From assembly GCF_012927325.1 (NCBI RefSeq), contig NZ_JABBGI010000007.1, positions 124,001 to 188,000 on the forward strand: a stretch of 64,000 nt of DNA. Reading direction: 5' to 3'. Below, piece after piece: positions 54,682 through 62,237 of this stretch. The translations under genes were made by a program, and so were the position numbers. This DNA comes from Chryseobacterium antibioticum (GTDB taxonomy: Bacteria > Bacteroidota > Bacteroidia > Flavobacteriales > Weeksellaceae). Numbering within the stretch: position 1 is the stretch's first letter; each line of letters opens with the position of its first letter. Below the pieces are notes generated by a model. It searched no databases. It had not been told where the DNA came from and saw only the letters and a list, made by a program, of their open reading frames with translations.

Positions 54682-55182
54682 TTATTTCTTATTTTTCTTT
54701 GGTTTTATTATTTTATTTTTAACAAATTTGATTCTAGCCTTTAAAAAATCAACCATATTTTGGTTATAGCTGTATTTTTTCGCTTCATCCAAGGGTTCCA
54801 AAGCTTTTTTATATTCACATCTGATCTCCAACAACAGCGATTTTTGGATCAATATTCTTGCTTTGTCTATTCCTTTGATTTTTAAAGCATAGGTAATGAG
54901 CTTTTCTGCTTCCTCCAAATCTTCATTATCCAAAAGACATTTGATATAGTGTAAAGGTGTGTTGAGATTAGCGACATCACACTGCATCGCTTCTTCAAAA
55001 TAGATTTTCGCTTTTTCATAATCCGTCAGCATTTCGCTGTATATTCTTCCCATCAGGCAAAGGCTGTCCGCATCTTCAGGGTCATAGGACAAGGCATAAT
55101 TCAGGGCTTCCAGGCAGTCCGGAAGGCTGTATGGATAATTGTCCAGTGCTTCAAAATAATATTTACTTTTAGTTAAGGTCAT
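54682..55182 (-). CDS. Tetratricopeptide-repeat protein of the RNA-repair operon
   Basis: A 166-residue all-helical protein with TPR-like repeats (ALNYALSYDPEDADSLCLMGRIYSEM, YEKAKIYFEEAMQCD, LEEAEKLITYALKIKGIDKARILIQKSLL). The C-terminus is very basic (KNKIIKPKKNKK). It overlaps prfH by 14 bases, so it is translated from the same mRNA, and probably scaffolds or targets the repair proteins (inference). No known family is assigned. Confidence 0.78.
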   Translation of the reverse strand: MTLTKSKYYFEALDNYPYSLPDCLEALNYALSYDPEDADSLCLMGRIYSEMLTDYEKAKIYFEEAMQCDVANLNTPLHYIKCLLDNEDLEEAEKLITYALKIKGIDKARILIQKSLLLEIRCEYKKALEPLDEAKKYSYNQNMVDFLKARIKFVKNKIIKPKKNKK

Positions 55183-55867
55183 TTTTCTCGTCTTTTAATT
55201 CTTTTTTCAGGTCATTCCTTTGTTTTTTGAATGATTTATCCTGATGATTCTTTTTAAAATCTGTTCCGGAAAATATACGGACCGGATTTCCTCTCTGTAC
55301 CTGCAAATGATTGTTCCAGGTGTCCTGCATCCTTTTTTCAAGCTGCCTGATATAAATTCCGGCCACTTTTTCTTTCAGCCTCATGATGGCGAGCTTTTTA
55401 TTCTCCAACTGAGACCGGGAATCCTGTGCAAAAACACTTTCTCCCGTTGGTCCGTGAACGGCACGAACAGCGGTATTGACTTTGTTTACATTCTGTCCGC
55501 CGCTTCCCTGACTTCTTGTAGTCTGGAACTGAATATCTTTTTCACTGAAATTGATTTTCTCCAATCCTTCCAGTTCGAAGACACCGATAAACCAGTTGCT
55601 TCTTTTATGAAGTTTCCTGAATGTACTTTTTCCGGTCCAGCATATGCTTCCTAACCATGTTTTTAGGAATGTATTCAGTTCTTTTGCTTTTAAAAGCAGG
55701 GTTACGGATTTAAGGGTCAGGTTTTCATCACCATTTTCACGGTGGATGATTTCGTATTCTATTTTATTATTCTTGATTTCCTCAAGAAGGACCTTCAATA
55801 CTTTAGCGGTAACCCACTGGCATTCTAAAGGTCCTCTTCCGGAGGTTATTTGTATGAGTTTTTCCAT
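55169..55867 (-). CDS. prfH: Peptide chain release factor homologue PrfH
   Basis: A 232-residue release-factor-like protein without the stop-codon-recognition domains of RF1/RF2. It has the peptidyl-hydrolase GGQ at 123-125 (SQGSGGQNVNKV) and the downstream HGPTGESVFAQDSRSQLENK. The E. coli PrfH partner of RtcB2 releases peptides from ribosomes with cut 16S decoding-centre RNA. Overlaps the Cys-rich gene upstream by 22 bases and the TPR gene downstream by 14 bases, so translation is coupled. Confidence 0.92.
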   Translation of the reverse strand: MEKLIQITSGRGPLECQWVTAKVLKVLLEEIKNNKIEYEIIHRENGDENLTLKSVTLLLKAKELNTFLKTWLGSICWTGKSTFRKLHKRSNWFIGVFELEGLEKINFSEKDIQFQTTRSQGSGGQNVNKVNTAVRAVHGPTGESVFAQDSRSQLENKKLAIMRLKEKVAGIYIRQLEKRMQDTWNNHLQVQRGNPVRIFSGTDFKKNHQDKSFKKQRNDLKKELKDEKNDLN

Positions 55868-56208
55868 TTTTGTAAAATTTTTAAGACTGCTTCTCTATTT
55901 TTTGCTTCTTTGATAAAGGCTGGCAGTCTTTCTACCATACGCATTCTGTACGGCAGTGTTCTTAATTCTGATGAAACATAAGCCTCCATTTCTAAAAGGT
56001 GCTCTCTGTTTTTAGCCCAAAATAAATTTCCTTTGCAGTCATCCTGAAAATAAAGGGGGCAGCCAAAAACTTCATCCTGCTTCAGCCCCTGTGTTTTCTG
56101 AGAATAATTGCTGAAATACTTTTCACAGTCGGGGCAAACAACCAGACAATCAGTATAGTAAGAAGAATATTGTTGTTTGTATCTTTTTATGTTATGAGGT
56201 GCTCCCAT
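55846..56208 (-). CDS. Cys-rich 120-residue protein of the RNA-repair operon
   Basis: No family recognised. It has CLVVCPDCEKYF, with a CxxxCxxC spacing, and a later CPLYFQDDC, together able to bind zinc. The basic and aromatic C-terminus (LPYRMRMVERLPAFIKEAKNREAVLKILQKWKNSYK) is helical and could bind RNA. Position between rtcB and prfH, and a 22-base overlap with prfH, link it to repair of RNA or ribosomes. Its ATG lies 155 bases after rtcB, past a perfect hairpin. Confidence 0.75.
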   Translation of the reverse strand: MGAPHNIKRYKQQYSSYYTDCLVVCPDCEKYFSNYSQKTQGLKQDEVFGCPLYFQDDCKGNLFWAKNREHLLEMEAYVSSELRTLPYRMRMVERLPAFIKEAKNREAVLKILQKWKNSYK

Positions 56209-56267
56209 TTTTTTATTTTTTTGTTGATCATACTGATAACGGCATGTATCAACATGATTATTTATAA

Positions 56268-56298
56268 AACCTTATAGGTTTTTGAAACCTATAAGGTT
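56268..56298. repeat. Perfect hairpin inside the RNA-repair operon
   Basis: AACCTTATAGGTTT (56268-56281) pairs with AAACCTATAAGGTT (56285-56298), a 14-bp stem with a 3-base loop, followed on the minus strand by TTTTATAAA. It sits in the 155-base gap between rtcB and the Cys-rich gene and could attenuate or process the mRNA, giving rtcB and the distal genes different levels. Confidence 0.65.
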
Positions 56299-56363
56299 AA
56301 AACTGTAGGTTTGTAATTGAAAGCAAATTGCCGCCAACTGATAACCAAACCTGCATCTAAAAT

Positions 56364-57755
56364 TTACTTGTCCATTCTTACAATTCTAGGCTGAAATGTT
56401 CCAAGGATGTCCACCAATTCGCTTTGTGCATTCATTACTTCGTGAATATCTTTATAAGCCATTGGTGCTTCTTCCGTATTCCCGCCCATCAAAGTGACTT
56501 TCTTCAGCTTCAGCTCTTTTTTGATATCATTCTGAGTAAAAAGACTTCTGCATTCTCCTCTTGAATGCGCTCTTCCGGCTCCATGCGACGCTGAATTCAG
56601 AGCATCGGGATTTCCTTTTCCACGAACGATAAAGCCTTTTGCCGTCATAGATCCTGGAATCATACCCAATTCATTTACGTTGGCAGGAGTTGCACCTTTC
56701 CTGTGGACGAGCACTTCTTTTCCGTTATGCACTTCTTTCCACGCGAAATTGTGATGGTTTTCAATTCTTGCTTTTACTCTTCCACCCACCGCTTTTACAA
56801 TCCTTCTATGGATATCATCATGACAGGCGGAAGCATAATCTCCGGCAAGATTCATCGCAGTCCAGTATTCCAGGCCGAGGTGGGTATTCAGATCCAGCCA
56901 GGCAAACTGCTGAGCCTCTTTTGGCAGCGGGCACTGATCTGCTGCTACTCTTGAGTAGTATTGTGCAATCTCAGCACCTAAACCTCTCGATCCGCTGTGT
57001 GACAGTATTCCCAGGTATTTTCCTTTCGGTAGCCCAATCTGATCCTCTTCTTCTATAATCTCTACCTCTCCGAATTCCACGAAGTGATTTCCTCCTCCGG
57101 ATGACCCCATTTGTTTAATGGCTTTTCCCTTTAATCTTCTTAAAATCGGGATCATATCGAAGGTATCTCTTTCAAAGATCTCGTGATCGATATGAGATTT
57201 ATGGGTTTCGTACATCCCGAATTTGGTATGTTCGGCAAGAGCTTTTTCATACTTATCTCTTGCGCCGTCAAGATATGAAACCGGTATATCCAAAATACTG
57301 AGGCTCATTCTACAGCCGATATCCATTCCTACCCCGTAGGGGATTACTGCATTTTCCACAGCCAGAACGCCACCAATTGGCAGTCCGTAACCGCTGTGTG
57401 CATCGGGCATTAAAGCGCCCTGTGTTGAGATTGGCAGTTTTAAAGCAGTATACAGCTGGTTTTTTGCTTCTTCAGAGATATTGTTTCCAAAGATCTGGAA
57501 GGAAGCGCGCTGATTATTGAGCATCCTTTTTTCCGTTTTTCTGGATGAAAGCAGTGATTCTGCGATCTGACCGAAAGTGAGGTCTTTTTCAAAGTTCTCC
57601 GGATTGAGGAGGATGTCTTTTAAAATAGATTTTACATGATGAATATTCTTTGTTGCAAAATTTCTTTTCATGACCTCTAAAGCCACATTGACGCTTTGAT
57701 TATTTGGATAGCCGAGTTTTAATATATCTTTTCCTTTTAATTTTAAATTTCCCAT
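56364..57755 (-). CDS. rtcB: RNA ligase RtcB
   Basis: Seals RNA with 2',3'-cyclic phosphate and 5'-OH ends using GTP and Mn. The 463-residue protein has all signature parts: MPDAHSGYG (Asp118/His120 region), GMDIGCR with Mn-ligand Cys148, GSSGGGNHFVEFG, HSGSRGLG, ENHHNFAW, RKGATPA, and the GMP-attachment His in SASHGAGRAHSRG. Linkage to prfH suggests the RtcB2-type role of rejoining cut 16S rRNA. It follows the basic 244-residue gene by 26 bases. Confidence 0.95.
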   Translation of the reverse strand: MGNLKLKGKDILKLGYPNNQSVNVALEVMKRNFATKNIHHVKSILKDILLNPENFEKDLTFGQIAESLLSSRKTEKRMLNNQRASFQIFGNNISEEAKNQLYTALKLPISTQGALMPDAHSGYGLPIGGVLAVENAVIPYGVGMDIGCRMSLSILDIPVSYLDGARDKYEKALAEHTKFGMYETHKSHIDHEIFERDTFDMIPILRRLKGKAIKQMGSSGGGNHFVEFGEVEIIEEEDQIGLPKGKYLGILSHSGSRGLGAEIAQYYSRVAADQCPLPKEAQQFAWLDLNTHLGLEYWTAMNLAGDYASACHDDIHRRIVKAVGGRVKARIENHHNFAWKEVHNGKEVLVHRKGATPANVNELGMIPGSMTAKGFIVRGKGNPDALNSASHGAGRAHSRGECRSLFTQNDIKKELKLKKVTLMGGNTEEAPMAYKDIHEVMNAQSELVDILGTFQPRIVRMDK

Positions 57756-57781
57756 TGTTTTTGTTTTAAATCATTTTGGAC

Positions 57782-58516
57782 CTATAAGTCCTCAAAATAG
57801 TCCGCAATCTCTGTTGCAGACATGATGCAGGCAGCATATTTTCTGCTTTTGATAAGTTCAGTTTCATATTCCTTTTTCCATGGATTTGATTTACCATAGA
57901 TTTTCTTTTGGATGATTCCCTTAATTTTATGCTGTCCCAGATATGATTCAAGCTGAGCATATTCTTTTTCAAGCTCTGCATCTACAGGTTTATAGTGTGT
58001 AATCATATTGGGCTTTATCCGTAAGGTGAATCTCCAGGGTTCAATGAATTCGTAGTAGATTTCATTCCTTTTTGTGAATGGATTGTATTCTTCTTTTCTA
58101 AGAAAATACTGCCTTTCTCTTGGGGTAAGCCCAAATTTGGGGTCTGTCCATACATAGAAGGAGATGCAGTTGAGCTTCTGCTCTTTTTCCACATAAATTC
58201 TTCGTCCGAACTTTTTTCTCTTTTTGAGAAACAATCGGCTTTCGGAATACATATAGGTGTTGATCTTCTTCAGAATTCCTTCAAAGAAATCTGCGTCTTT
58301 GGATCTTTTCACTTCATCATTCAGTACGAAGAATCTTACAAATCCTCTCTGATAGGGGTTTTCCAGCGGAATCCAAGGAATATTTCTTCTGATATCCCAC
58401 AGCTTTTCACTACGATTATACTTTTTTCTTATCTGTTTTTCTACATCTTTTATACCTGTTCTTTTTCTGCTTCTAGCGCTTCTAAGGCGGTGAAACAGAA
58501 GGTTATTATTTTCCAT
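57782..58516 (-). CDS. Basic protein of unknown function, first gene of the RNA-repair operon
   Basis: A 244-residue protein, strongly basic at the N-terminus (LRSARSRKRTGIKDVEKQIRKKYN) and aromatic-rich later (NIPWIPLENPYQRGFVRFFV, CISFYVWTDPKFGLTPRERQYFLRKEEYNPF). No known domain is recognised; composition suggests RNA or ribosome binding. It heads the operon and is separated by about 190 bases from the upstream attenuator-like terminator. An in-frame second start is not obvious. Confidence 0.75.
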   Translation of the reverse strand: MENNNLLFHRLRSARSRKRTGIKDVEKQIRKKYNRSEKLWDIRRNIPWIPLENPYQRGFVRFFVLNDEVKRSKDADFFEGILKKINTYMYSESRLFLKKRKKFGRRIYVEKEQKLNCISFYVWTDPKFGLTPRERQYFLRKEEYNPFTKRNEIYYEFIEPWRFTLRIKPNMITHYKPVDAELEKEYAQLESYLGQHKIKGIIQKKIYGKSNPWKKEYETELIKSRKYAACIMSATEIADYFEDL

Positions 58517-58529
58517 AAAAGAGAATTTA

Positions 58530-58553
58530 GAAGTGAGATATTAGAAGTTAGAT
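58530..58553. repeat. Tandem mini-repeat in the operon leader
   Basis: TTAGAAGTGAGA and TTAGAAGTTAGA are near-copies in tandem just upstream of the first repair gene. It resembles the 12-bp repeat in the serS leader. Confidence 0.4.
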
Positions 58554-58579
58554 TCTGACAAATCACAACAATTCCGTAT

Positions 58580-58641
58580 TCAACTAAAATTTCAGTTGAT
58601 TGATTTTACGATAATGAACAGTATGAAGTGGGATCGTAAAA
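58580..58641. promoter_or_regulatory. Two inverted repeats in the leader of the RNA-repair operon
   Basis: TCAACTAAAATTTCAGTTGA (58580-58599) is a 20-base palindrome with one mismatched pair. Next to it, TTTTACGAT (58604-58612) and ATCGTAAAA (58633-58641) are perfect 9-bp inverted arms with a 20-base spacer. No good promoter was found in 58520-58700, so these lie within the leader and may be operators or RNA hairpins. Confidence 0.4.
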
Positions 58642-58707
58642 GATCTTTTCATTTGTTCTTAATGACACTAAAAAATTTCGGGGAAACTGGAGTTTATATT
58701 GCGCAAT

Positions 58708-58740
58708 AAAAAACCCGAAATCTTTACGACTTCGGGTTTT
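58708..58740 (-). terminator. Strong intrinsic terminator upstream of the RNA-repair operon
   Basis: On the minus strand 58740-58728 and 58722-58710 form a 13-bp stem (AAAACCCGAAGTC, one G-U) with loop GTAAA, and T-run TTT ATT continues. It lies after a short reading frame and before the operon, where it could act as attenuator. Confidence 0.85.
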
Positions 58741-58757
58741 GATATTTCGTTGTACTA

Positions 58758-58859
58758 TTATTCTAAGAGTATACCAAACCACGAAGCCTTACCACCATAA
58801 GGGGTACTCCAGCTGAAGAATTTTGATTCGTTTTGAACATTGCTTCGTTGTTTTTTAAT
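58758..58859 (-). CDS. Short reading frame, possible leader peptide without ATG
   Basis: A 33-codon frame ends in tandem stops TAA TAG (58760-58755) and contains two Trp codons; its last 20 residues read FFSWSTPYGGKASWFGILLE, a protein-like composition. The frame opens after TAA at 58865-58863 and has no ATG, GTG or TTG; the only near-start is AUU at 58859. An overlapping ATG frame (58840 to 58763, 25 residues) looks less protein-like. It has its own promoter and is followed by a terminator. It may be a leader peptide or a small independent gene. Confidence 0.4.
   Translation of the reverse strand: MKKQRSNVQNESKFFSWSTPYGGKASWFGILLE
58776..58786 (-). promoter_or_regulatory. Candidate antiterminator segment
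   Basis: On the minus strand CTTCGTGGTTT (58786-58776) is complementary to AAACCCGAAG, the 5' arm of the downstream terminator (58739-58730), over 10 bp with one bulged U. It overlaps the codons for Ala-Ser-Trp-Phe of the short frame, so ribosome position could decide which structure forms. Confidence 0.4.
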
Positions 58860-58882
58860 GGGTTAAACTTGATTTTCAGTTG

Positions 58883-58910
58883 CAAATATAATATTTTTTC
58901 TGAATATCAA
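58883..58910 (-). promoter_or_regulatory. Promoter of the leader transcript
   Basis: Minus strand: TTG (58908-58910), a 17-base spacer and perfect -7 box TATATTTG (58883-58890). It lies just after the M28 peptidase stop and drives the short frame and, by read-through of the terminator, possibly the RNA-repair operon. Confidence 0.75.
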
Positions 58911-58921
58911 AATATTTTTTT

Positions 58922-59902
58922 TTATTTCATGTAGATCAGGCTCAGAAAGATACCATCTATCACTTTAGTCATTCTTGTAAGATCAAGTGTTTCTAAAGTG
59001 TCTGTGGTTTGGTGGTAATTTTCATTCCTGAAAAATGATGTATCTGTGATCATCAGGGCGGAGTAGCCGAATTTCCAATAATTAAGGTGGTCTGAAAAAT
59101 CGGTTCCTTTTATAAATGTCGGGGTGGTAAAGGTTTCTGTTTTTATCTGATTGGCTTCTTTAAATTGAGTGTTGAAATTATTTACAAAATTTCCGGCTCC
59201 GAACTTTTTAACAAGGGTTATGAAGTCTCCTTTGTTGCCATAAACCCAAGATAAAATCCCTAATGGATAGCTTTGTGAATCTTTTTCATCCTTGAAATAT
59301 CCTATCATTTCTACACTGGCCATCCCATATACATCGATGTTGTGATCTTTTAAATATTGAGCATGAATGTGGCTTCCCATATTTTCGGTCCTGAAATAGG
59401 GAGGTTCTTCCAGGGTGTAGGCCACAAGATCGATCCGGTAGTTAAGCTTTTGATCTTTGAGCATTCTGGCCAGTTCCAGAAGGGCTGTCACTCCGGTAGC
59501 ATTGTCGTCTGCTCCCTGCTGGTCTCCGCAAACGTCATAATGAGCACCAATAATGATCCTTTTTTGGTTTTCTGTACCGAAAGAAGTGATTACATTTTTA
59601 TAGGTTTTACCTTCAATATTATATTCCTGAAAGGTTGTACTGTCTCCATATTTACTGAAGTTCTGCTTAATGTAGTCTGCTACACCATTTAGTTGGTCAA
59701 TATTTTTATGATTTCTGAATTCAGGGATTTGGGTAAGGGCTGTAAGGTGATTTTTAACCAGATTGATATCTGCAGGGACTGCAGATTTCTGAACGGGCTT
59801 GTTTTTAGAATCTGCCGCAAAACAAAACACAGCGATAAAAATTAAGCCTGCGACAATAATGATCTTACTGGCTGCAGGCTTTGTTATATTTTTAAAATTC
59901 AT
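58922..59902 (-). CDS. M28-family zinc peptidase
   Basis: A 326-residue secreted or membrane-anchored aminopeptidase. An N-terminal hydrophobic segment (about residues 13-28, IIIVAGLIFIAVFCFAA) is followed by an M28 domain with metal ligands His and Asp in GAHYDVCGDQQGADDNATGVTALLELARML, Glu in TLEEPPYF, and the C-terminal His in NENYHQTTDTLETLD. It probably trims peptides in the periplasm. Single gene, following the mutase gene on the same strand. Confidence 0.9.
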   Translation of the reverse strand: MNFKNITKPAASKIIIVAGLIFIAVFCFAADSKNKPVQKSAVPADINLVKNHLTALTQIPEFRNHKNIDQLNGVADYIKQNFSKYGDSTTFQEYNIEGKTYKNVITSFGTENQKRIIIGAHYDVCGDQQGADDNATGVTALLELARMLKDQKLNYRIDLVAYTLEEPPYFRTENMGSHIHAQYLKDHNIDVYGMASVEMIGYFKDEKDSQSYPLGILSWVYGNKGDFITLVKKFGAGNFVNNFNTQFKEANQIKTETFTTPTFIKGTDFSDHLNYWKFGYSALMITDTSFFRNENYHQTTDTLETLDLTRMTKVIDGIFLSLIYMK

Positions 59903-59978
59903 CTCACGGTATGGTTTATGGTTGGAATACTGAAATTAGTACTTTTCCATCAATCCGCACAGTGAGTGAGGTTTTATT

Positions 59979-62099
59979 TTAATTTTCTAAGAATTTCTGT
60001 AAGATTTCCACGGCACATTTCGGAAGGTTCGTTCCCGGACCGAAAATAAAGTCTGCTCCGTTAGCATACAGGAATTCATAATCCTGCTGTGGAATAACGC
60101 CTCCTACCACGATCGTTACATCATCAGCTCCCAATTTCTTCAGCTCTTCCACAACCTGTGGAACCAGGGTCTTATGGCCAGCGGCAAGAGAAGATACTCC
60201 AAGGATGTGGATATCGTTTTCTACGGCCTGTTTAGCCACTTCTTCCGGAGTCTGGAACAATGGTGCCACATCGACATCGAATCCCATATCTGCAAATGCG
60301 GTGGCTACTACTTTAGCACCTCTGTCGTGCCCGTCCTGACCCATTTTGGCGACCATAATTCTTGGGCGACGGCCTTCTACCTCTTCAAATTTTTGAGTGA
60401 GATGAAGGGCTTTTTCAAAATATTCGTTTTTCCCGGCGTTCATAGCATATACTCCAGAGATTGTTCTAATATTGGCTTTATATCTACCGAAAGTTTCTTC
60501 CATGGCATCGCTCATTTCACCAAGCGTCACTCTTCTTTTTGCCGCTTCTATACAAAGAGCCAGAAGGTTTCCTTTTCCTGTCTTTGCACTTTCACGGATT
60601 TCGTCCAGAATCTGGGTAACCGCTTCAGGATTTCTTTCTGCTTTTATTCTTTCAAGTCTTTCAATCTGCTTTCTGCGGACTTCTGTGTTATCGATATCCA
60701 GGATTTCTATTCCGTCCTGTTTTAAGGCTGTTCTGAATGAGTTCACTCCAATGATGAATTCTTCACCACTATCAATTTTAGCCTGTTTTTTAGCGGCTGC
60801 TTCTTCAATCCTCATTTTTGGAATTCCGGCTTCAATAGCTTTTGTCATTCCTCCTTCCTGCTCTACCTCATCGATATATTTCATCGCTTCCTCAATCATC
60901 TGCTGGGTAAGGCTTTCTACAAGATTGCTTCCACCCATAGGGTCTACAACGTCGCAGATTCCACTTTCCTGCTGAAGGATAATCTGGGTATTTCTTGCAA
61001 TTTTCGCTGAATAATCTGTTGGAAGGGCAATCGCTTCATCCAAGGCATTGGTGTGCAAAGACTGAGTTCCGCCTAAAGCTGAGGAAAGGGCTTCAATAGC
61101 TGTTCTTGTAATATTATTAAACGGTTCCTGCTCTGTAAGGGACCATCCTGAGGTTTGAGAGTGGGTTCTTAATGCAAGAGATTTTGGATTCTGTGGACTG
61201 AACTGCTTTAAAAGAGTGGCCCAGATGTATCTTGCGGCACGCATTTTTGCAATTTCCATAAAGTGATTCATCCCAATCGCCCAGAAAAATGAAAGTCTCG
61301 GAGCAAAATCATCTACATTCATTCCTGCTTTGATCCCTGTTCTAACATATTCAAGACCATCTGCAAGGGTGTAAGCCATTTCAAGCACCGGAGTGGCGCC
61401 TGCTTCCTGCATATGGTATCCTGAGATAGAAATAGAGTTGAATTTTGGAATATTTTGAGCAGTGTATTCAAAAATATCTGCAATAATTTTCATGGAAGGC
61501 GCCGGCGGATAAATATAGGTGTTCCTTACCATAAATTCTTTCAGAATATCATTCTGAATAGTTCCTGAAAGGAGTTCCTGACTTACGCCTTGCTCTTCGG
61601 CAGCCACAATATAGAAAGACAAAATTGGAAGTACAGCACCGTTCATGGTCATAGACACTGAGATCTCGTCTAATGGAATCTCATTGAAGAGGATTTTCAT
61701 GTCTTCAACAGAGTCGATGGCTACGCCGGCTTTACCTACGTCACCTACCACTCTTGAGTGATCAGAATCATATCCTCTGTGTGTGGCCAGGTCAAAAGCA
61801 ACGGATAATCCTTTTTGTCCTGCGGCAAGGTTTCTTCTGTAAAAGGCATTGGATTCTTCTGCTGTAGAGAAGCCTGCGTATTGTCTTACAGTCCACGGCT
61901 TTTGTACGTACATGGTGGAATACGGGCCTCTGAGATAGGGAGCAATTCCTGGAGAAGTCTGTGTTAAAGATTCATTTTTAACATCTTTTTGGGTATAAGA
62001 TGATTTTAATTCTAATCCGTCTTTTTCAAAATTATAGATCTCTCTTTCCTGAGGCTCTACACTGAAATCGGGATTTTTCACAGAAATTGTCTTTCGCAT
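59979..62099 (-). CDS. Methylmalonyl-CoA mutase, large subunit
   Basis: Adenosylcobalamin enzyme interconverting methylmalonyl-CoA and succinyl-CoA. The 706-residue protein has the substrate barrel ([18 protein letters not shown] start near residue 50, [26 protein letters not shown]) and a C-terminal cobalamin domain with the DxHxxG motif ([11 protein letters not shown], His about 591), [12 protein letters not shown] and VVVGGVIP. No small subunit gene is adjacent, so it may act as a homodimer or have a distant partner. meaB lies at 49127-50110. Confidence 0.94.
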   Translation of the reverse strand: MRKTISVKNPDFSVEPQEREIYNFEKDGLELKSSYTQKDVKNESLTQTSPGIAPYLRGPYSTMYVQKPWTVRQYAGFSTAEESNAFYRRNLAAGQKGLSVAFDLATHRGYDSDHSRVVGDVGKAGVAIDSVEDMKILFNEIPLDEISVSMTMNGAVLPILSFYIVAAEEQGVSQELLSGTIQNDILKEFMVRNTYIYPPAPSMKIIADIFEYTAQNIPKFNSISISGYHMQEAGATPVLEMAYTLADGLEYVRTGIKAGMNVDDFAPRLSFFWAIGMNHFMEIAKMRAARYIWATLLKQFSPQNPKSLALRTHSQTSGWSLTEQEPFNNITRTAIEALSSALGGTQSLHTNALDEAIALPTDYSAKIARNTQIILQQESGICDVVDPMGGSNLVESLTQQMIEEAMKYIDEVEQEGGMTKAIEAGIPKMRIEEAAAKKQAKIDSGEEFIIGVNSFRTALKQDGIEILDIDNTEVRRKQIERLERIKAERNPEAVTQILDEIRESAKTGKGNLLALCIEAAKRRVTLGEMSDAMEETFGRYKANIRTISGVYAMNAGKNEYFEKALHLTQKFEEVEGRRPRIMVAKMGQDGHDRGAKVVATAFADMGFDVDVAPLFQTPEEVAKQAVENDIHILGVSSLAAGHKTLVPQVVEELKKLGADDVTIVVGGVIPQQDYEFLYANGADFIFGPGTNLPKCAVEILQKFLEN

Positions 62100-62187
62100 T
62101 CCAATAATTTTTGTCTGCGTAAAGTTAATTTTTTTGAACGAAACATGAAACTTATGTTAACATCCTGTTTTTCTCAATTTTAATGCA

Positions 62188-62216
62188 TAAAAAAGACCGG
62201 ACAAATGCCCGGTCTC
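62188..62216 (-). terminator. Terminator after the Type IX substrate gene
   Basis: On the minus strand AGACCGG and CCGGTCT pair (7 bp) with an 8-base loop, followed by TTTTTT. Confidence 0.85.
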
Positions 62217-62237
62217 AGTTATTGATATCCTTACTTA

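Noticed and set aside
58763..58840. ATG-started 25-codon frame as the leader peptide
   Set aside because: Not excluded, but its product is less protein-like than the overlapping frame with tandem stops, so it was not listed as the main call.
60174..60725. 183-codon open frame on the plus strand inside the mutase gene
   Set aside because: It lies fully antisense to a highly conserved enzyme and its composition (Cys/Phe/Ser-rich) is that of a shadow frame.
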